Notes under the pieces: model-generated
Seen by the model: only the letters and a program-made list of their open reading frames with translations
Told to the model about the DNA's origin: nothing
Database searches by the model: none
Made by a program: the position numbers and the translations under genes
NCBI RefSeq assembly: GCF_003002815.1
Contig: NZ_PVTF01000016.1
Location: 124,001-188,000, forward strand
Source of the DNA: Umezawaea tangerina
GTDB lineage: Bacteria > Actinomycetota > Actinomycetes > Mycobacteriales > Pseudonocardiaceae
Reading direction: 5' to 3'
Length of the DNA: 64,000 nt
In this document: positions 45,259 through 54,581 of the stretch, piece by piece
Layout of the letters: each line of letters opens with the position of its first letter
Position numbering within the stretch: the stretch's first letter is position 1

Positions 45259-46620
45259 ATGACGTCATTCAGTTCTCGCCGCGTCGCCCAAGTGGCGGCA
45301 GCCGCGCTGGTGGCAGTCGGGGTCACGGCGTGCAGTGGCGCCGGTGGGGGTGGTTCCACAGCGGACGGTTCGTCCATCAACGTGCTGATGGTCAACAACC
45401 CGCAGATGCAGGACCTCCAGAAGCTCACGGCCGACAACTTCACCAAGCAGAGCGGCATCAAGGTGAACTTCACCGTGCTGCCCGAGAACGACGTCCGCGA
45501 CAAGATCAGCCAGGACTTCTCCAGCCAGGCCGGTCAGTACGACGTCGCGACGATCAGCAACTACGAGACGCCCATCTACGCCAAGAACAACTGGCTCACG
45601 CCGCTGGACGACTTCATCGCGAAGGACAGCGCGTTCGACCAGAACGACGTGCTGGAGCCGATCCGGCAGGCGCTCACCGCGGCGGACGGCAAGGTCTACG
45701 CCGAGCCGTTCTACGGCGAGTCGTCCTTCCTGATGTACCGCAAGGACGTCTTCGACGCCAAGAACCTCACGATGCCGGAGAAGCCGACCTGGCAGCAGGT
45801 CGCCGACCTCGCGGCCCAGGTGGACGGTGCCGAGCCGGGCATGAAGGGCATCTGCCTGCGCGGCCAGCCGGGCTGGGGCCAGGTCATGGCGCCGCTGACC
45901 ACCGTGGTCAACACCTTCGGCGGCACCTGGTTCACCAAGGACTGGCAGGCGCAGGTCAACGCGCCGGAGTTCAAGGAGGCCACCAAGTTCTACGTGGACC
46001 TGGTCCGCGCGCACGGTGAGGCCGGTGCCCCGCAGGCCGGGTTCGCCGAGTGCCTGAACAACATGACGCAGGGCAAGGTCGCGATGTGGTACGACGCGAC
46101 CGTCGCCGCGGGTCTCCTGGAGGCCAACGACTCCCCGGTCAAGGGCAAGCTCGCCTTCGCGCAGGCCCCCGTCGTGAAGACCGAGTCCTCGCAGTGGCTG
46201 TTCAGCTGGGCGTTCGGCATCCAGAAGGCCAGCAAGAAGCAGGACGCGGCCTGGAAGTTCATGTCCTGGGCGTCCGGCAAGGACTACGAGAAGCTGGTCG
46301 GCTCGTCCCTCGGCTGGTCCAAGGTCCCGGACGGCAAGCGCTCGTCCACCTACCAGAACCCGGACTACCTGGCGGCGGGCAGCTCGTTCGCGAAGCAGGC
46401 AGAGGCGGCCATCAAGGGCGCCAAGCCGAACGACCCCGGTGTGCAGCCCAGGCCCGCGAGCGGCATCCAGTTCGTCGGCATCCCCGAGTTCACCGACCTC
46501 GGAACCCAGGTGTCGCAGCAGATCAGCTCCGCCATCGCCGGTTCGACGTCCGTCGACGACGCCCTGACCGCGGGACAGGCACTCGCGGAGAAGGTCGCCG
46601 AGAAGTACCGCGCCAAGTAG
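45259..46620 (+). CDS. ABC transporter polyol/sugar-binding lipoprotein
   Basis: 453 residues. Signal peptide with lipobox VGVTACSGA, then a solute-binding fold typical of mannitol/sorbitol-type binders (SSFLMYRKDVFDAKNLTMPE, VAMWYDATVAAG). ATG at 45259 has GGAAGGAAAG upstream. It is the first transport gene of the operon, with the two permeases and a zinc dehydrogenase following closely. The combination suggests uptake of a polyol that is then oxidised by the dehydrogenase. Confidence 0.9.
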   Translation: MTSFSSRRVAQVAAAALVAVGVTACSGAGGGGSTADGSSINVLMVNNPQMQDLQKLTADNFTKQSGIKVNFTVLPENDVRDKISQDFSSQAGQYDVATISNYETPIYAKNNWLTPLDDFIAKDSAFDQNDVLEPIRQALTAADGKVYAEPFYGESSFLMYRKDVFDAKNLTMPEKPTWQQVADLAAQVDGAEPGMKGICLRGQPGWGQVMAPLTTVVNTFGGTWFTKDWQAQVNAPEFKEATKFYVDLVRAHGEAGAPQAGFAECLNNMTQGKVAMWYDATVAAGLLEANDSPVKGKLAFAQAPVVKTESSQWLFSWAFGIQKASKKQDAAWKFMSWASGKDYEKLVGSSLGWSKVPDGKRSSTYQNPDYLAAGSSFAKQAEAAIKGAKPNDPGVQPRPASGIQFVGIPEFTDLGTQVSQQISSAIAGSTSVDDALTAGQALAEKVAEKYRAK

Positions 46621-46633
46621 CAGGGAGCCCTCG

Positions 46634-47596
46634 ATGAGCCTCGACACGGCCCCACCACCAGCACGGCAGCAGCGGCGGGCGACCCCGCCCGCTCCGAAGG
46701 GTCCCAGCGCGGCAGCGCGCTGGGCCCGTCGGGCCCCCCTCCTCCCAGCGCTGATCTTCACCATCATCGTGACCCAGCTGCCCTTCGTGGCGACGCTGAT
46801 CATCTCGGTGCTGCGCTGGAACTCGCTCGACCCCGACAACCGCGGTTTCGCCGGGTTCGACAACTACGCGGCGGTGTTCACCGACGCGAACCTCAGATCG
46901 TCGATCGTCACGACGGTCATCCTCACCGTCGTGGTCGTGGTGGTCTGCCTGGTCCTCGGTCTGGGTCTGGCCCTGTTGCTGGACCAGAAGTTCCGGGGTC
47001 GCGGACTCGTCCGCACGATGCTCATCGCACCGTTCCTGGTCGTTCCGGTGGCCGCCGCGCTGTTGTGGAAGCACGCCCTCTACAACCCCGAGTACGGCCT
47101 GTTCAACGGCGCGATCACCTGGCTGTGGAGCCTGTTCGGGGCCGACCGCCCACCCCAGCCGGAGTGGATCAGCGACATGCCGCTGGTCGCCGTCGAGGCG
47201 GCGCTGGTGTGGCAGTGGACCCCGTTCATGATGCTGATCCTGCTGGCGGGTCTGCAGAGCAGGCCGATGGACGTGGTCGAGGCCGCGCGCATCGACGGTG
47301 CGACGCCGTGGCAGATCTTCCGGTACCTGACGTTCCCGCACCTGCGCCAGTACCTGGAGCTCGGCGGTCTGCTCGGGTCGATCTACATCGTGCAGAACTT
47401 CGACGCGGTCTTCACCATCACCTCGGGTGGTCTGGGCACGGCGAACCTGCCGTACACGATCTACCAGACCTTCTACCAGGCGCACGACTACGGACAGGCG
47501 TCCGCGGCGGGTGTCGTGGTGGTCATCGGGTCGCTCATCATCGCGAACTTCGCGTTGCGAGTGGTGTCGTCCCTGCTGAAGGACGAGGTGAAGTGA
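46634..47596 (+). CDS. ABC transporter permease, polyol/sugar type, first subunit
   Basis: 320 residues with a Pro/Ala/Arg-rich cytoplasmic N-terminus and six membrane segments; the EAA loop reads VVEAARIDGATPWQIFRYL. It lies 13 bp after the binding-protein gene and its stop overlaps the next permease (TGATG). As in the other sugar system of this window, no ATPase is encoded in the operon. Confidence 0.91.
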   Translation: MSLDTAPPPARQQRRATPPAPKGPSAAARWARRAPLLPALIFTIIVTQLPFVATLIISVLRWNSLDPDNRGFAGFDNYAAVFTDANLRSSIVTTVILTVVVVVVCLVLGLGLALLLDQKFRGRGLVRTMLIAPFLVVPVAAALLWKHALYNPEYGLFNGAITWLWSLFGADRPPQPEWISDMPLVAVEAALVWQWTPFMMLILLAGLQSRPMDVVEAARIDGATPWQIFRYLTFPHLRQYLELGGLLGSIYIVQNFDAVFTITSGGLGTANLPYTIYQTFYQAHDYGQASAAGVVVVIGSLIIANFALRVVSSLLKDEVK

Positions 47597-48408
47597 TGCG
47601 CAGGCTGGTAGGCGTGGTCGCCTGGTTCTCGGCGATCCTGTTCTTCGCGCCGGTGGCGTGGATGGTGCTGACCTCGCTGCACAGCGAGCCGGACGCCGCC
47701 ACGAACCCGCCGTCGCTGGGCGCGGGGCTGACCCTGCAGGGGTACGAGGAGTTCTTCGGCGCGTCCACGGGCCAGTCCCCGTGGCCGCCGTTGATCAACT
47801 CGTTCAGCGCCAGCATCGGCTCGACGATCATCGTGCTGCTGCTGGCGATCCCGGCGGCGTACGCCCTCTCCATCAAGAAGGTGGAGAAGTGGACGGACGT
47901 CATGTTCTTCTTCCTCTCCACCAAGATGCTGCCGGTCGTCGCGGGCCTGCTGCCGATCTACCTGGTCGCGCAGTTCACCGGGATGCTCGACAACATCTCG
48001 TTCCTGGTGATCCTGTACACCTCGATGAACCTGCCCATCGCCGTGTGGCTGATGCGCTCGTTCCTCGCCGAGGTGCCACCGGAGATCCTGGAGGCGGCGT
48101 CGATCGACGGAGCCGGTCTCATCACGACGCTGCGCCGGGTGGTGGCACCGATCGCCATGCCGGGCATCGCGGCGACCGCGTTGATCTGCTTCATCTTCAG
48201 CTGGAACGAGCTGCTGTTCGCCAGGGTGCTCACCGGCGTCGTCGCGGGCACCGCCCCGGTGTTCCTCACGGGCTTCGTCACCAGCCAGGGCCTGTTCCTG
48301 GCCAAGGTGTGCGCCGCGGCCACGGTGGTGTCCCTCCCGGTGCTCATCGCCGGGTTCGCCGCCCAGGACAAGCTGGTCCAGGGCTTGTCGCTAGGAGCTG
48401 TCAAGTGA
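47596..48408 (+). CDS. ABC transporter permease, polyol/sugar type, second subunit
   Basis: 270 residues, six membrane segments, EAA loop ILEAASIDGAGLITTLRRV. It completes the channel with the preceding subunit. The ATG overlaps the previous stop by one base and its TGA overlaps the GTG start of the dehydrogenase, so transport and oxidation are translationally coupled. Confidence 0.91.
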   Translation: MRRLVGVVAWFSAILFFAPVAWMVLTSLHSEPDAATNPPSLGAGLTLQGYEEFFGASTGQSPWPPLINSFSASIGSTIIVLLLAIPAAYALSIKKVEKWTDVMFFFLSTKMLPVVAGLLPIYLVAQFTGMLDNISFLVILYTSMNLPIAVWLMRSFLAEVPPEILEAASIDGAGLITTLRRVVAPIAMPGIAATALICFIFSWNELLFARVLTGVVAGTAPVFLTGFVTSQGLFLAKVCAAATVVSLPVLIAGFAAQDKLVQGLSLGAVK

Positions 48409-49394
48409 AGGCCGTCGTGATCACCGGCATCGGTCAGCTCGAGGTGACCGAGGTCCCCGACCCCAAGGCGGGGCCGCGCGAGGTGGTCGTCGACGTGGCG
48501 GCGTGCGGGCTGTGCGGAACGGACCTGCACATCCTGCAGGGCGAGTTCGCGCCGACCCTCCCGGTGATCCCCGGTCACGAGTTCGCCGGTGTGGTCGTGG
48601 AGATCGGCAAGGACGTCACCGAGGTGGCGGTCGGCGACCGGGTGGCCGTCGACCCGTCGCTGTACTGCCACGAGTGCCGGATGTGCAGGCTGGGCCGCAA
48701 CAACCTGTGCGAGCGGTGGAACGCGATCGGCGTGTCCGTCTCCGGTGGAGCCGCGGAGTTCGCGGTGGCACCGGTGGCGAACTGCGTGAAGCTGCCCGAC
48801 CACGTGCGGACCGAGGACGCGGCGCTGATCGAGCCGCTCTCCTGCGCGGTGCGGGGGTACGACATCCTCCGCTCGCAGCTGGCGAGCCGGGTGCTCATCT
48901 ACGGCTCGGGCACCATGGGCCTGATGATGCTGCAGCTGGGCAAGCTCACCGGTGCGGCGAGCATCGAGGTGGTCGACATCAACACCGACCGCCTCGCGAC
49001 GGCGAAGCAGCTGGGCGTCTCGGCCACGGCCACGACGGCGGACGAGCTGGACCGCCCCAAGGGCTGGGACGTCGTGATCGACGCCACCGGCAACGAGCGG
49101 GCGATCCAGGACGGCCTCGGCCGGGTCGCGAAGGGCGGCACGTTCCTGCAGTTCGGCGTGTCGGACTACGCGGCGCGGGCGACGATCGAGCCGTACAAGA
49201 TCTACAACCAGGAGATCACGATCACCGGCTCGATGGCGGTGCTGCACTCGTTCGAACGGGCGGCGGACCTCTTCGCCACCGGTGTGCTGGACCCGAACGT
49301 CTTCATCAGCGACCGGCTCCCGCTCGGCGACTACGCGGCGGCCATCGAGCAGTTCAAGGCGGGTGAGGGCAGGAAGATCCAGGTCCTGCCCTGA
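48405..49394 (+). CDS. zinc-dependent medium-chain alcohol/polyol dehydrogenase
   Basis: 329 residues. The catalytic zinc site is formed by Cys in CGLCGTDLH and His-Glu in GHEFAG. The four-Cys structural zinc lobe is CHECRMCRLGRNNLC. NAD(P) binding is shown by VLIYGSGTMGLM and the acidic end VVDIN, which favours NAD. The family includes sorbitol/xylitol and threonine dehydrogenases; the operon points to a polyol. GTG at 48405 overlaps the permease stop by 4 bp. Confidence 0.92.
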   Translation: MKAVVITGIGQLEVTEVPDPKAGPREVVVDVAACGLCGTDLHILQGEFAPTLPVIPGHEFAGVVVEIGKDVTEVAVGDRVAVDPSLYCHECRMCRLGRNNLCERWNAIGVSVSGGAAEFAVAPVANCVKLPDHVRTEDAALIEPLSCAVRGYDILRSQLASRVLIYGSGTMGLMMLQLGKLTGAASIEVVDINTDRLATAKQLGVSATATTADELDRPKGWDVVIDATGNERAIQDGLGRVAKGGTFLQFGVSDYAARATIEPYKIYNQEITITGSMAVLHSFERAADLFATGVLDPNVFISDRLPLGDYAAAIEQFKAGEGRKIQVLP

Positions 49395-49436
49395 CCTCGG
49401 CGGGAGGGGAGTGCCATCCCCTCCGACCGCACCGCG

Positions 49437-49471
49437 GGAGCCCGTCGACCACTCCGGTCGGCGGGCTCCCG
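49437..49471 (+). terminator. terminator after the polyol operon
   Basis: GGGAGCCCG (49437-49445) pairs with CGGGCTCCC (49463-49471), and the bases between can extend the stem with one G-T pair. It lies 43 bp after the dehydrogenase stop and also faces the convergent wall-protein gene. Confidence 0.7.
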
Positions 49472-49497
49472 TTCGCGTTGGGGGACAGGGGAAGCGG

Positions 49498-50475
49498 TCA
49501 GGCGGCGTGCTTGCCGCGCTTGCGCTGCCCTCGCATGCTGAACACCACGACACCGCCCGCGGTGAACAGGCAGAGCCCGAACAGCAGGGGCATCGCCACC
49601 GAGGCTCCGGTGGTCGGCAGGTTCCGGTCGTCCGCGAGGACCGAGACGTCGCTGCGGGTCGTCGGCGTCGACGTGGGGAACGACGGCGTGCTGCTGGTGG
49701 TCGACGTGTCGGAGGTCGTGCCCGCCGGCGTCGTCGTGGAGGTCGACGAGGAACTGCTCGGCGGCGCCTCCGACCCGGTGGACGTCCGCTCGGTCCCCAG
49801 CTCCGGCGGTCCGACCAGGCTGACCAGCGGCGGCACCAGGGCGAACGACGTGCTGGTGCGGGCGGTGGTGGTCGTGGTCTCCGCCGCTCCGCTCCCGGCG
49901 GGCGGCTCGACGACCACCGGCGGTGCGCTCGTCGTGGTCGTGGTCGTCGTCGTCGAGCTGGACGTCACGACCGGCGGCGGTGGCGGCGGGGGAGTGGTGG
50001 TGGTCGTCCGGGTGGTGGTCGTGGTGGTCGACGGGGCGGCCCACGGGAAGCCGAACGACGTCTGCCTGGCCTGAGCGGCCTGCGCGCACGGCGCCTGCTG
50101 GACCGTCCGCTCGAACGAGAACCCCTTGTCGCCGGTCCGGTCGTCACCCGCCCGCACGACCACGCGGTACTGGTGCGCCGCGGTGCCCGATCTGCTCCAC
50201 GCGTTGCGGTAGGACGCCCCGAACGTCCGGTTCTCCAGGGTGTCCGAGCCGTCGGCGACGGCGATCGTGTTCGTCACCCGCGAGTCGTAGTCGCGGACCT
50301 CCACGACCAGCACGGCCCGGCCGTCCACGCAGCTCGTCTTCACCGTGGGCGTGTGCGCGTCCGCCGGGTCGACGAACCCGAACCAGACGACGGCGGTCGT
50401 GCCGATCAGCGCGAAGGCGCCGAGCGCGCGCCGGGCCACCCGGATGGCCGCGTCGTCCGACCGTGCATGCCGCAT
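49498..50475 (-). CDS. LPXTG-anchored cell-wall surface protein
   Basis: 325 residues from ATG 50475 (AGGAG upstream). It has a signal/anchor segment (ALGAFALIGTTAVVWFGF), an N-terminal folded domain of about 110 residues with paired Cys, a long low-complexity Thr/Pro/Ser stalk, then the sorting signal LPTTG, a hydrophobic helix and a basic tail (RGQRKRGKHAA). Sortase would cut LPTTG and link the protein to peptidoglycan. The function of the head domain is unknown. A paralog lies 170 bp upstream on the same strand. Confidence 0.88.
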   Translation of the reverse strand: MRHARSDDAAIRVARRALGAFALIGTTAVVWFGFVDPADAHTPTVKTSCVDGRAVLVVEVRDYDSRVTNTIAVADGSDTLENRTFGASYRNAWSRSGTAAHQYRVVVRAGDDRTGDKGFSFERTVQQAPCAQAAQARQTSFGFPWAAPSTTTTTTRTTTTTPPPPPPPVVTSSSTTTTTTTTSAPPVVVEPPAGSGAAETTTTTARTSTSFALVPPLVSLVGPPELGTERTSTGSEAPPSSSSSTSTTTPAGTTSDTSTTSSTPSFPTSTPTTRSDVSVLADDRNLPTTGASVAMPLLFGLCLFTAGGVVVFSMRGQRKRGKHAA

Positions 50476-50645
50476 GGTGACACTCCTGTCGTGGTCCGTA
50501 CGGCGGGCATCGCGGACCGCCACTTCTCTGTACGGAGCCACCCCTATGCCTGTTCACGCCAATTGATAGGCCGATCAGGTGAAGGTTGGTCACTGTCCGA
50601 AGTGCATCACGGCAGGCCAGGAGTGTCCTGACCGATCAAGTGGGT

Positions 50646-51320
50646 CTAGTCGGTGCGGCGCCTCCGCCTGCCGTTGAAGAGGATCACGACAACCGCGCTG
50701 ACCAGGCAAAGGCCGAGCAGCAGCGGGATGGCGACCCCCGCACCGGCGCCCGACAGGTCGCTCTTGCTGCCCAGCGGGATGATCCCGGTGTTCGTCGTCG
50801 GCGGTGCCGAGACGTCCGACTCGGTGCCAGACGAGACGGCGGAGCTACTCCCAGTGGGCGTGGTGGTCGTCGTGGTGGTCGTGGTGGGGGCCGCCGACGA
50901 CGTCGTCGTGGCGGGAACGGAGGGCGCTGGGGGTGCCGAGGGCGCCGCGGCGGGTGGTGGCGTGGCGCAGGCGGCCGTCTTGACCTCCCGCACGAACGAC
51001 AGCCTGGTGTTGTCCGGCGCCCGGAAGGTCACCAGGAACGTGTGCGGCACCTCCGCGGACCGCGGGAACGACCCCAGGTACTCCTGGCTGAACTCGCGGC
51101 TCTCCAGGACGATCGTGCCGTCCTGGACCTTCACCGTGTTCTTCACCTTGCCGTAGCCGCGCAGGATGACCGACAGGACCGCGCCGTCCGCCCCGCACGC
51201 CGCCGTCACGTCGGCCGTCTCGGCCGACGCGGGCGCGGCCGTCGCCAGGCACGCGACCGCCGCCGTGGTCGTCACCACGGCGAGGCCGAGCGCCGTGCGG
51301 GCGAGGCGGACGAGCTCCAT
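50646..51320 (-). CDS. membrane-anchored surface protein, paralog lacking an LPXTG motif
   Basis: 224 residues with signal peptide (ending ATAAPASA), a folded head similar in length and Cys placement to its neighbour, a shorter Thr/Ser/Pro stalk, one C-terminal membrane helix and a basic tail (NGRRRRRTD). Where the neighbour has LPTTG, this protein has DLSGAGAGV, so sortase should not recognise it and it would stay in the membrane. Both share the segment VAIPLLLGLCL / VAMPLLFGLCL after the motif position, which indicates duplication. ATG 51320 follows a GGAGTGACC sequence. Confidence 0.8.
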   Translation of the reverse strand: MELVRLARTALGLAVVTTTAAVACLATAAPASAETADVTAACGADGAVLSVILRGYGKVKNTVKVQDGTIVLESREFSQEYLGSFPRSAEVPHTFLVTFRAPDNTRLSFVREVKTAACATPPPAAAPSAPPAPSVPATTTSSAAPTTTTTTTTTPTGSSSAVSSGTESDVSAPPTTNTGIIPLGSKSDLSGAGAGVAIPLLLGLCLVSAVVVILFNGRRRRRTD

Positions 51321-51557
51321 GGGTCACTCCAGTGCGGTCGTCGGGGTCCACTAGGCAATACGGACCGCACCGACCTGCTGTTCACCGGCGGTGCTGGGCC
51401 ATTCGAGTGAGAGAAAACGGTGTCAACCGCCGAGCCGGGCCATTTCACCAGTTGGGCGATCCACGCGGAGTGCCCCTGGAGTCTTGTCCGCGCGATCGCG
51501 GCGTGGCTACGGTTCGCTTCGCCACCACCCGAACCAGCGCGAACGGAGAGCCGCCCC

Positions 51558-51629
51558 ATGGCAGTCCTGTGCTCCCGCCGCCACGTGGACCTCGGGCGCG
51601 TCAGCAGCGCCATCTGTCCCGGCCGCTGA
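51558..51629 (+). CDS. cysteine-containing leader peptide (RRHVDL type)
   Basis: A 23-residue ORF with a GGAGAG ribosome-binding site. Its [16 protein letters not shown] core matches a class of actinobacterial leader peptides found before sulfur and amino-acid uptake genes. It lies 80 bp before the permease of an amino-acid ABC transporter. Two Cys codons flank the conserved core, so translation could sense cysteine supply and set attenuation or coupling of the operon. The C- and G-rich bases at 51621-51685 can pair in more than one way, but I could not define the alternative structures. Confidence 0.82.
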   Translation: MAVLCSRRHVDLGRVSSAICPGR

Positions 51630-51709
51630 GCCCCACCTCCCGCCTCCCCTGAACCCGGCCCGCCTCGGCCGCCGGGTCTCTTCGCCGCACCCCGGCACAA
51701 GGACTCCCC

Positions 51710-52657
51710 ATGAGCGTTTCCGCGCGGCCGCTGGCGGCCGTCCCCGACACCGAGGCCGACCCAGCCGCGTTGGGGGTCGTGCCGTCCCGCCACCCGTGGC
51801 GGTGGGTCGGCGTCGCCGTCGTGCTGGTGCTGCTGGCCCAGTTCGTCCACGGCCTGGTGACCAACACCGGCTGGGACTGGCCGACGTTCCGGCAGTACTT
51901 CACCGCCGACTCGATCCTGCGGGCGGTGGGCGTCACCGTCCAGCTCACCGCGTACGGCACCGTCCTCGGCTTCGCGCTCGGCGTGGTGCTGGCCCTGATG
52001 CGGCTGTCGAAGAGCCCGTTCCTCCAGGTGGTCAGCTGGACCTACGTGTGGGCGTTCCGCTCGATCCCGCTGATCGTGCAGCTGCTGTTCTGGTTCAACA
52101 TCGCCTACCTGTACCAGCGCTTCGACTTCGGCGTCCCGTTCGGACCGTCGTTCGTCTCCTTCGACACCAAGGACCTCATCGGCCCGATGAGCGCCGCCGT
52201 CCTCGGGTTGGCGCTGCACCAGGCCGCCTACGCCGCCGAGATCGTGCGGTCGGGCGTCATCTCCGTCGACCACGGCCAGCTCGAGGCCGCCGCAGCGCTC
52301 GGCATCCCGCGCCTGCGCCAGTTCCGCAGGATCGTGCTGCCGCAGGCGATGCGCTCGATCCTCCCGAACGCCGCCAACGAGGTCATCAGCCTCTTCAAGG
52401 GCACGTCCGTCGTGTCCGTCATGGCGATCGGGGAGCTGTTCTACCAGGCGCAGGTCATCTACGGCCGCAACGCGCGGGTCGTGGCCCTGCTCATGGTCGC
52501 CACCGTCTGGTACATCGCGATGACCACGCTGCTGTCCGTCGCGCAGTACTACGTCGAACGCCACTACGCCAAGGGAGCGCTGAGGAACCTGCCACCGACA
52601 CCGCTGCAACGCGTGCGCGCCCAGTACGCGGTCCTGCGCGCCAAGGTCGCCCGGTGA
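51710..52657 (+). CDS. polar amino acid ABC transporter permease
   Basis: 315 residues, one HisMQ/GlnP-type permease with an N-terminal extra helix. The EAA-type loop reads [23 protein letters not shown], followed by [19 protein letters not shown]. Such permeases work as homodimers with the ATPase that follows. Given the cysteine-type leader peptide, cystine or another sulfur amino acid is the likely cargo (inference). The C-terminal 30 residues are basic. It overlaps the ATPase start by 4 bp. Confidence 0.92.
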   Translation: MSVSARPLAAVPDTEADPAALGVVPSRHPWRWVGVAVVLVLLAQFVHGLVTNTGWDWPTFRQYFTADSILRAVGVTVQLTAYGTVLGFALGVVLALMRLSKSPFLQVVSWTYVWAFRSIPLIVQLLFWFNIAYLYQRFDFGVPFGPSFVSFDTKDLIGPMSAAVLGLALHQAAYAAEIVRSGVISVDHGQLEAAAALGIPRLRQFRRIVLPQAMRSILPNAANEVISLFKGTSVVSVMAIGELFYQAQVIYGRNARVVALLMVATVWYIAMTTLLSVAQYYVERHYAKGALRNLPPTPLQRVRAQYAVLRAKVAR

Positions 52658-53418
52658 GCGCCGCGATGGTCGACCTGCGCGGCGTCCACAAGCGCTTCGG
52701 CACCCTGGAGGTGCTCAAGGGAGTCGACCTGCGCGTCGACACGGGCGAGGTCGTCGTGGTGCTGGGCCCGTCCGGCTCCGGGAAGTCCACGCTGCTGCGC
52801 ACCATCAACCACCTCGAGAAGGTGGACCAGGGGTACGTCAGCATCGACGGCGACCTGCTCGGCTACCGCCGCGCGGGCAACCGCCTGCACGAGCTGAAGG
52901 AACGCGAGATCCTCAAGCAGCGCACCCACATCGGGTTCGTGTTCCAGAACTTCAACCTCTTCCCGCACCTCACCGCGCTGGAGAACGTCGCGGAGGCCCC
53001 GCTCTCCGCCCAGCGCAGGACCAAGGCCGAGGTCCGCACCGCCGCCGTCCGCCTGCTCGCCAGGGTCGGCCTGTCGGACAAGGAGGACGCCTACCCCAGG
53101 CAGCTCTCCGGCGGCCAGCAGCAACGCGTCGCCATCGCCCGCGCCCTGGCCCTGCACCCCAAGCTCCTGCTCTTCGACGAGCCGACCTCGGCGTTGGACC
53201 CGGAGCTCGTCGGCGAGGTCCTCGACGTCATCAAGGACCTCGCCCGCACCGGCACCACCATGATCGTCGTCACCCACGAGATCGGCTTCGCCCGCGAGGT
53301 CGCCGACCGCGTCGTCTTCATGGACGGCGGCGTCATCGTCGAACAGGGCCCACCGGGCGACCTGCTCGACCGCCCCACCCACCCGCGCACCCGCGCCTTC
53401 CTGTCCAAAGTGCTGTGA
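52654..53418 (+). CDS. amino acid ABC transporter ATP-binding protein
   Basis: 254 residues with Walker [10 protein letters not shown], signature [15 protein letters not shown], Walker [13 protein letters not shown] and the switch His in VVTHE, typical of GlnQ/TcyC-like ATPases. GTG at 52654 overlaps the permease stop; the gene ends overlapping the binding-protein start. The ~21-residue insertion after the first domain ([20 protein letters not shown]) is usual for this subfamily. Confidence 0.95.
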   Translation: MSAAMVDLRGVHKRFGTLEVLKGVDLRVDTGEVVVVLGPSGSGKSTLLRTINHLEKVDQGYVSIDGDLLGYRRAGNRLHELKEREILKQRTHIGFVFQNFNLFPHLTALENVAEAPLSAQRRTKAEVRTAAVRLLARVGLSDKEDAYPRQLSGGQQQRVAIARALALHPKLLLFDEPTSALDPELVGEVLDVIKDLARTGTTMIVVTHEIGFAREVADRVVFMDGGVIVEQGPPGDLLDRPTHPRTRAFLSKVL

Positions 53419-54386
53419 AGATGGAGAGTCCCGTGCCCCGAGCCAGAACCGTCCCCGCCGCGGCAGCCCTCCTGCTCCTGCTCTCGGCCTGCGGCGGCAC
53501 CACCGGCGCCGCGACCGACGACCAGGTCGTGGCGCAGGGCAAGGTCATCAACCTCAGCGCCGACCAGAAGCGCGTCAGCGCCACCAAGGACGACGCCATC
53601 GCCGCCGCCGTCCCGGAAGCCGTCCGGGCCACCGGCAGGATCACCATCGGCGGCTCGGCGGGCACCGCACCACCGCTGCGCTTCTACGCCACCGACGACA
53701 AGACCCCCATCGGCGTCGAGACCGACATCGCCGTCCTGGTCGCCCAGGTCCTCGGCCTCGAACCCCAGCTCGAGGTCTCCTCCTGGGAGAACCTCTTCGT
53801 GGGCCTGGACTCCGGCGCCTACCAGCTGGGCATCTCCAACATCACCGTCACCGAGGCCCGCAAGGAGAAGTACGACTTCGCCACCTACCGCCTGGACACG
53901 CTGGCGTTCGAGGCGAAGAAGGGCGCAGGCTGGAAGGTCAACGGCCCCGCCGACGTGGCGGGCAAGGTGATCGCCGTCGGCTCGGGCACCAACCAGGAGA
54001 AGATCCTCGTCGACTGGTCCAAGCAGAACGAGGCCAAGGGCCTGAAGCCCACCAACATCAAGTACTACCAGAACTCCTCCGACTACTACCTGGCCCTGGA
54101 GTCCGGCCGCATCGAGGCCTACCTGGGCCCGAACCCCACATCGGCCCACCACGTGGCCACGTCGGGCAAGACCGAGGTCATCGGCAGCTTCTCGGGTGGT
54201 GGCGAGATCGTCGGCAAGATCGCCGCCACCACGAAGAAGGACAGCGGCCTGGTGAAACCGGTCGCGGACGCGCTCAACCTGCTGATCAAGAACGGCAAGT
54301 ACGCGGAAGTCCTGGACAGGTGGGGGTTGGCCAGCGAGGCCGTGCCCACGTCGGAGATCAACCCGCCGGGGCTGCCGAAGACCTGA
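53415..54386 (+). CDS. amino acid ABC transporter substrate-binding lipoprotein
   Basis: A bacterial SBP_3-type binder with lipobox LLLLSACGG and segments [45 protein letters not shown] and [10 protein letters not shown]. It completes the transporter; its ligand is probably cystine or a related polar amino acid. The start is uncertain: GTG 53415 overlaps the ATPase stop as elsewhere in the operon, while GTG 53433 has GGAGAG just upstream; both leave the signal peptide intact. The second copy of the large hairpin element lies 70 bp after the stop. Confidence 0.9.
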   Translation: MKMESPVPRARTVPAAAALLLLLSACGGTTGAATDDQVVAQGKVINLSADQKRVSATKDDAIAAAVPEAVRATGRITIGGSAGTAPPLRFYATDDKTPIGVETDIAVLVAQVLGLEPQLEVSSWENLFVGLDSGAYQLGISNITVTEARKEKYDFATYRLDTLAFEAKKGAGWKVNGPADVAGKVIAVGSGTNQEKILVDWSKQNEAKGLKPTNIKYYQNSSDYYLALESGRIEAYLGPNPTSAHHVATSGKTEVIGSFSGGGEIVGKIAATTKKDSGLVKPVADALNLLIKNGKYAEVLDRWGLASEAVPTSEINPPGLPKT

Positions 54387-54455
54387 CAACAAACCAAACC
54401 AACAACCCGCCACAACCTGGTGGGCCACGCACCAGCGAGCCGACCCACGCATTGC

Positions 54456-54571
54456 GTGGCCGATTTGACTTGGGGTTTTTGGGCTTAAAATTGGTCGGCG
54501 GGCAGGCTCTACCACCTGCCCTTTTTCGCCCGACGAAGCCCAAAAAAGGGGCCCCAAGTCAAATCGGCCAC
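54456..54571. repeat. 116-bp structured hairpin element, copy B
   Basis: The same architecture as the element at 43710: outer stem GTGGCCGAT then TTGACTTGGGG paired with its mirror ending at 54571, a TTTTTGGGCTT / AAGCCCAAAAA stem, and the inner GGGCAGG-CTCTACCA-CCTGCCC hairpin with five T. The outermost nine bases differ from copy A on both arms, but pairing is complete. It sits between the binding-protein gene and the convergent nuclease-helicase gene, again at the end of an operon. Confidence 0.85.
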
Positions 54572-54581
54572 ACCACCGACA

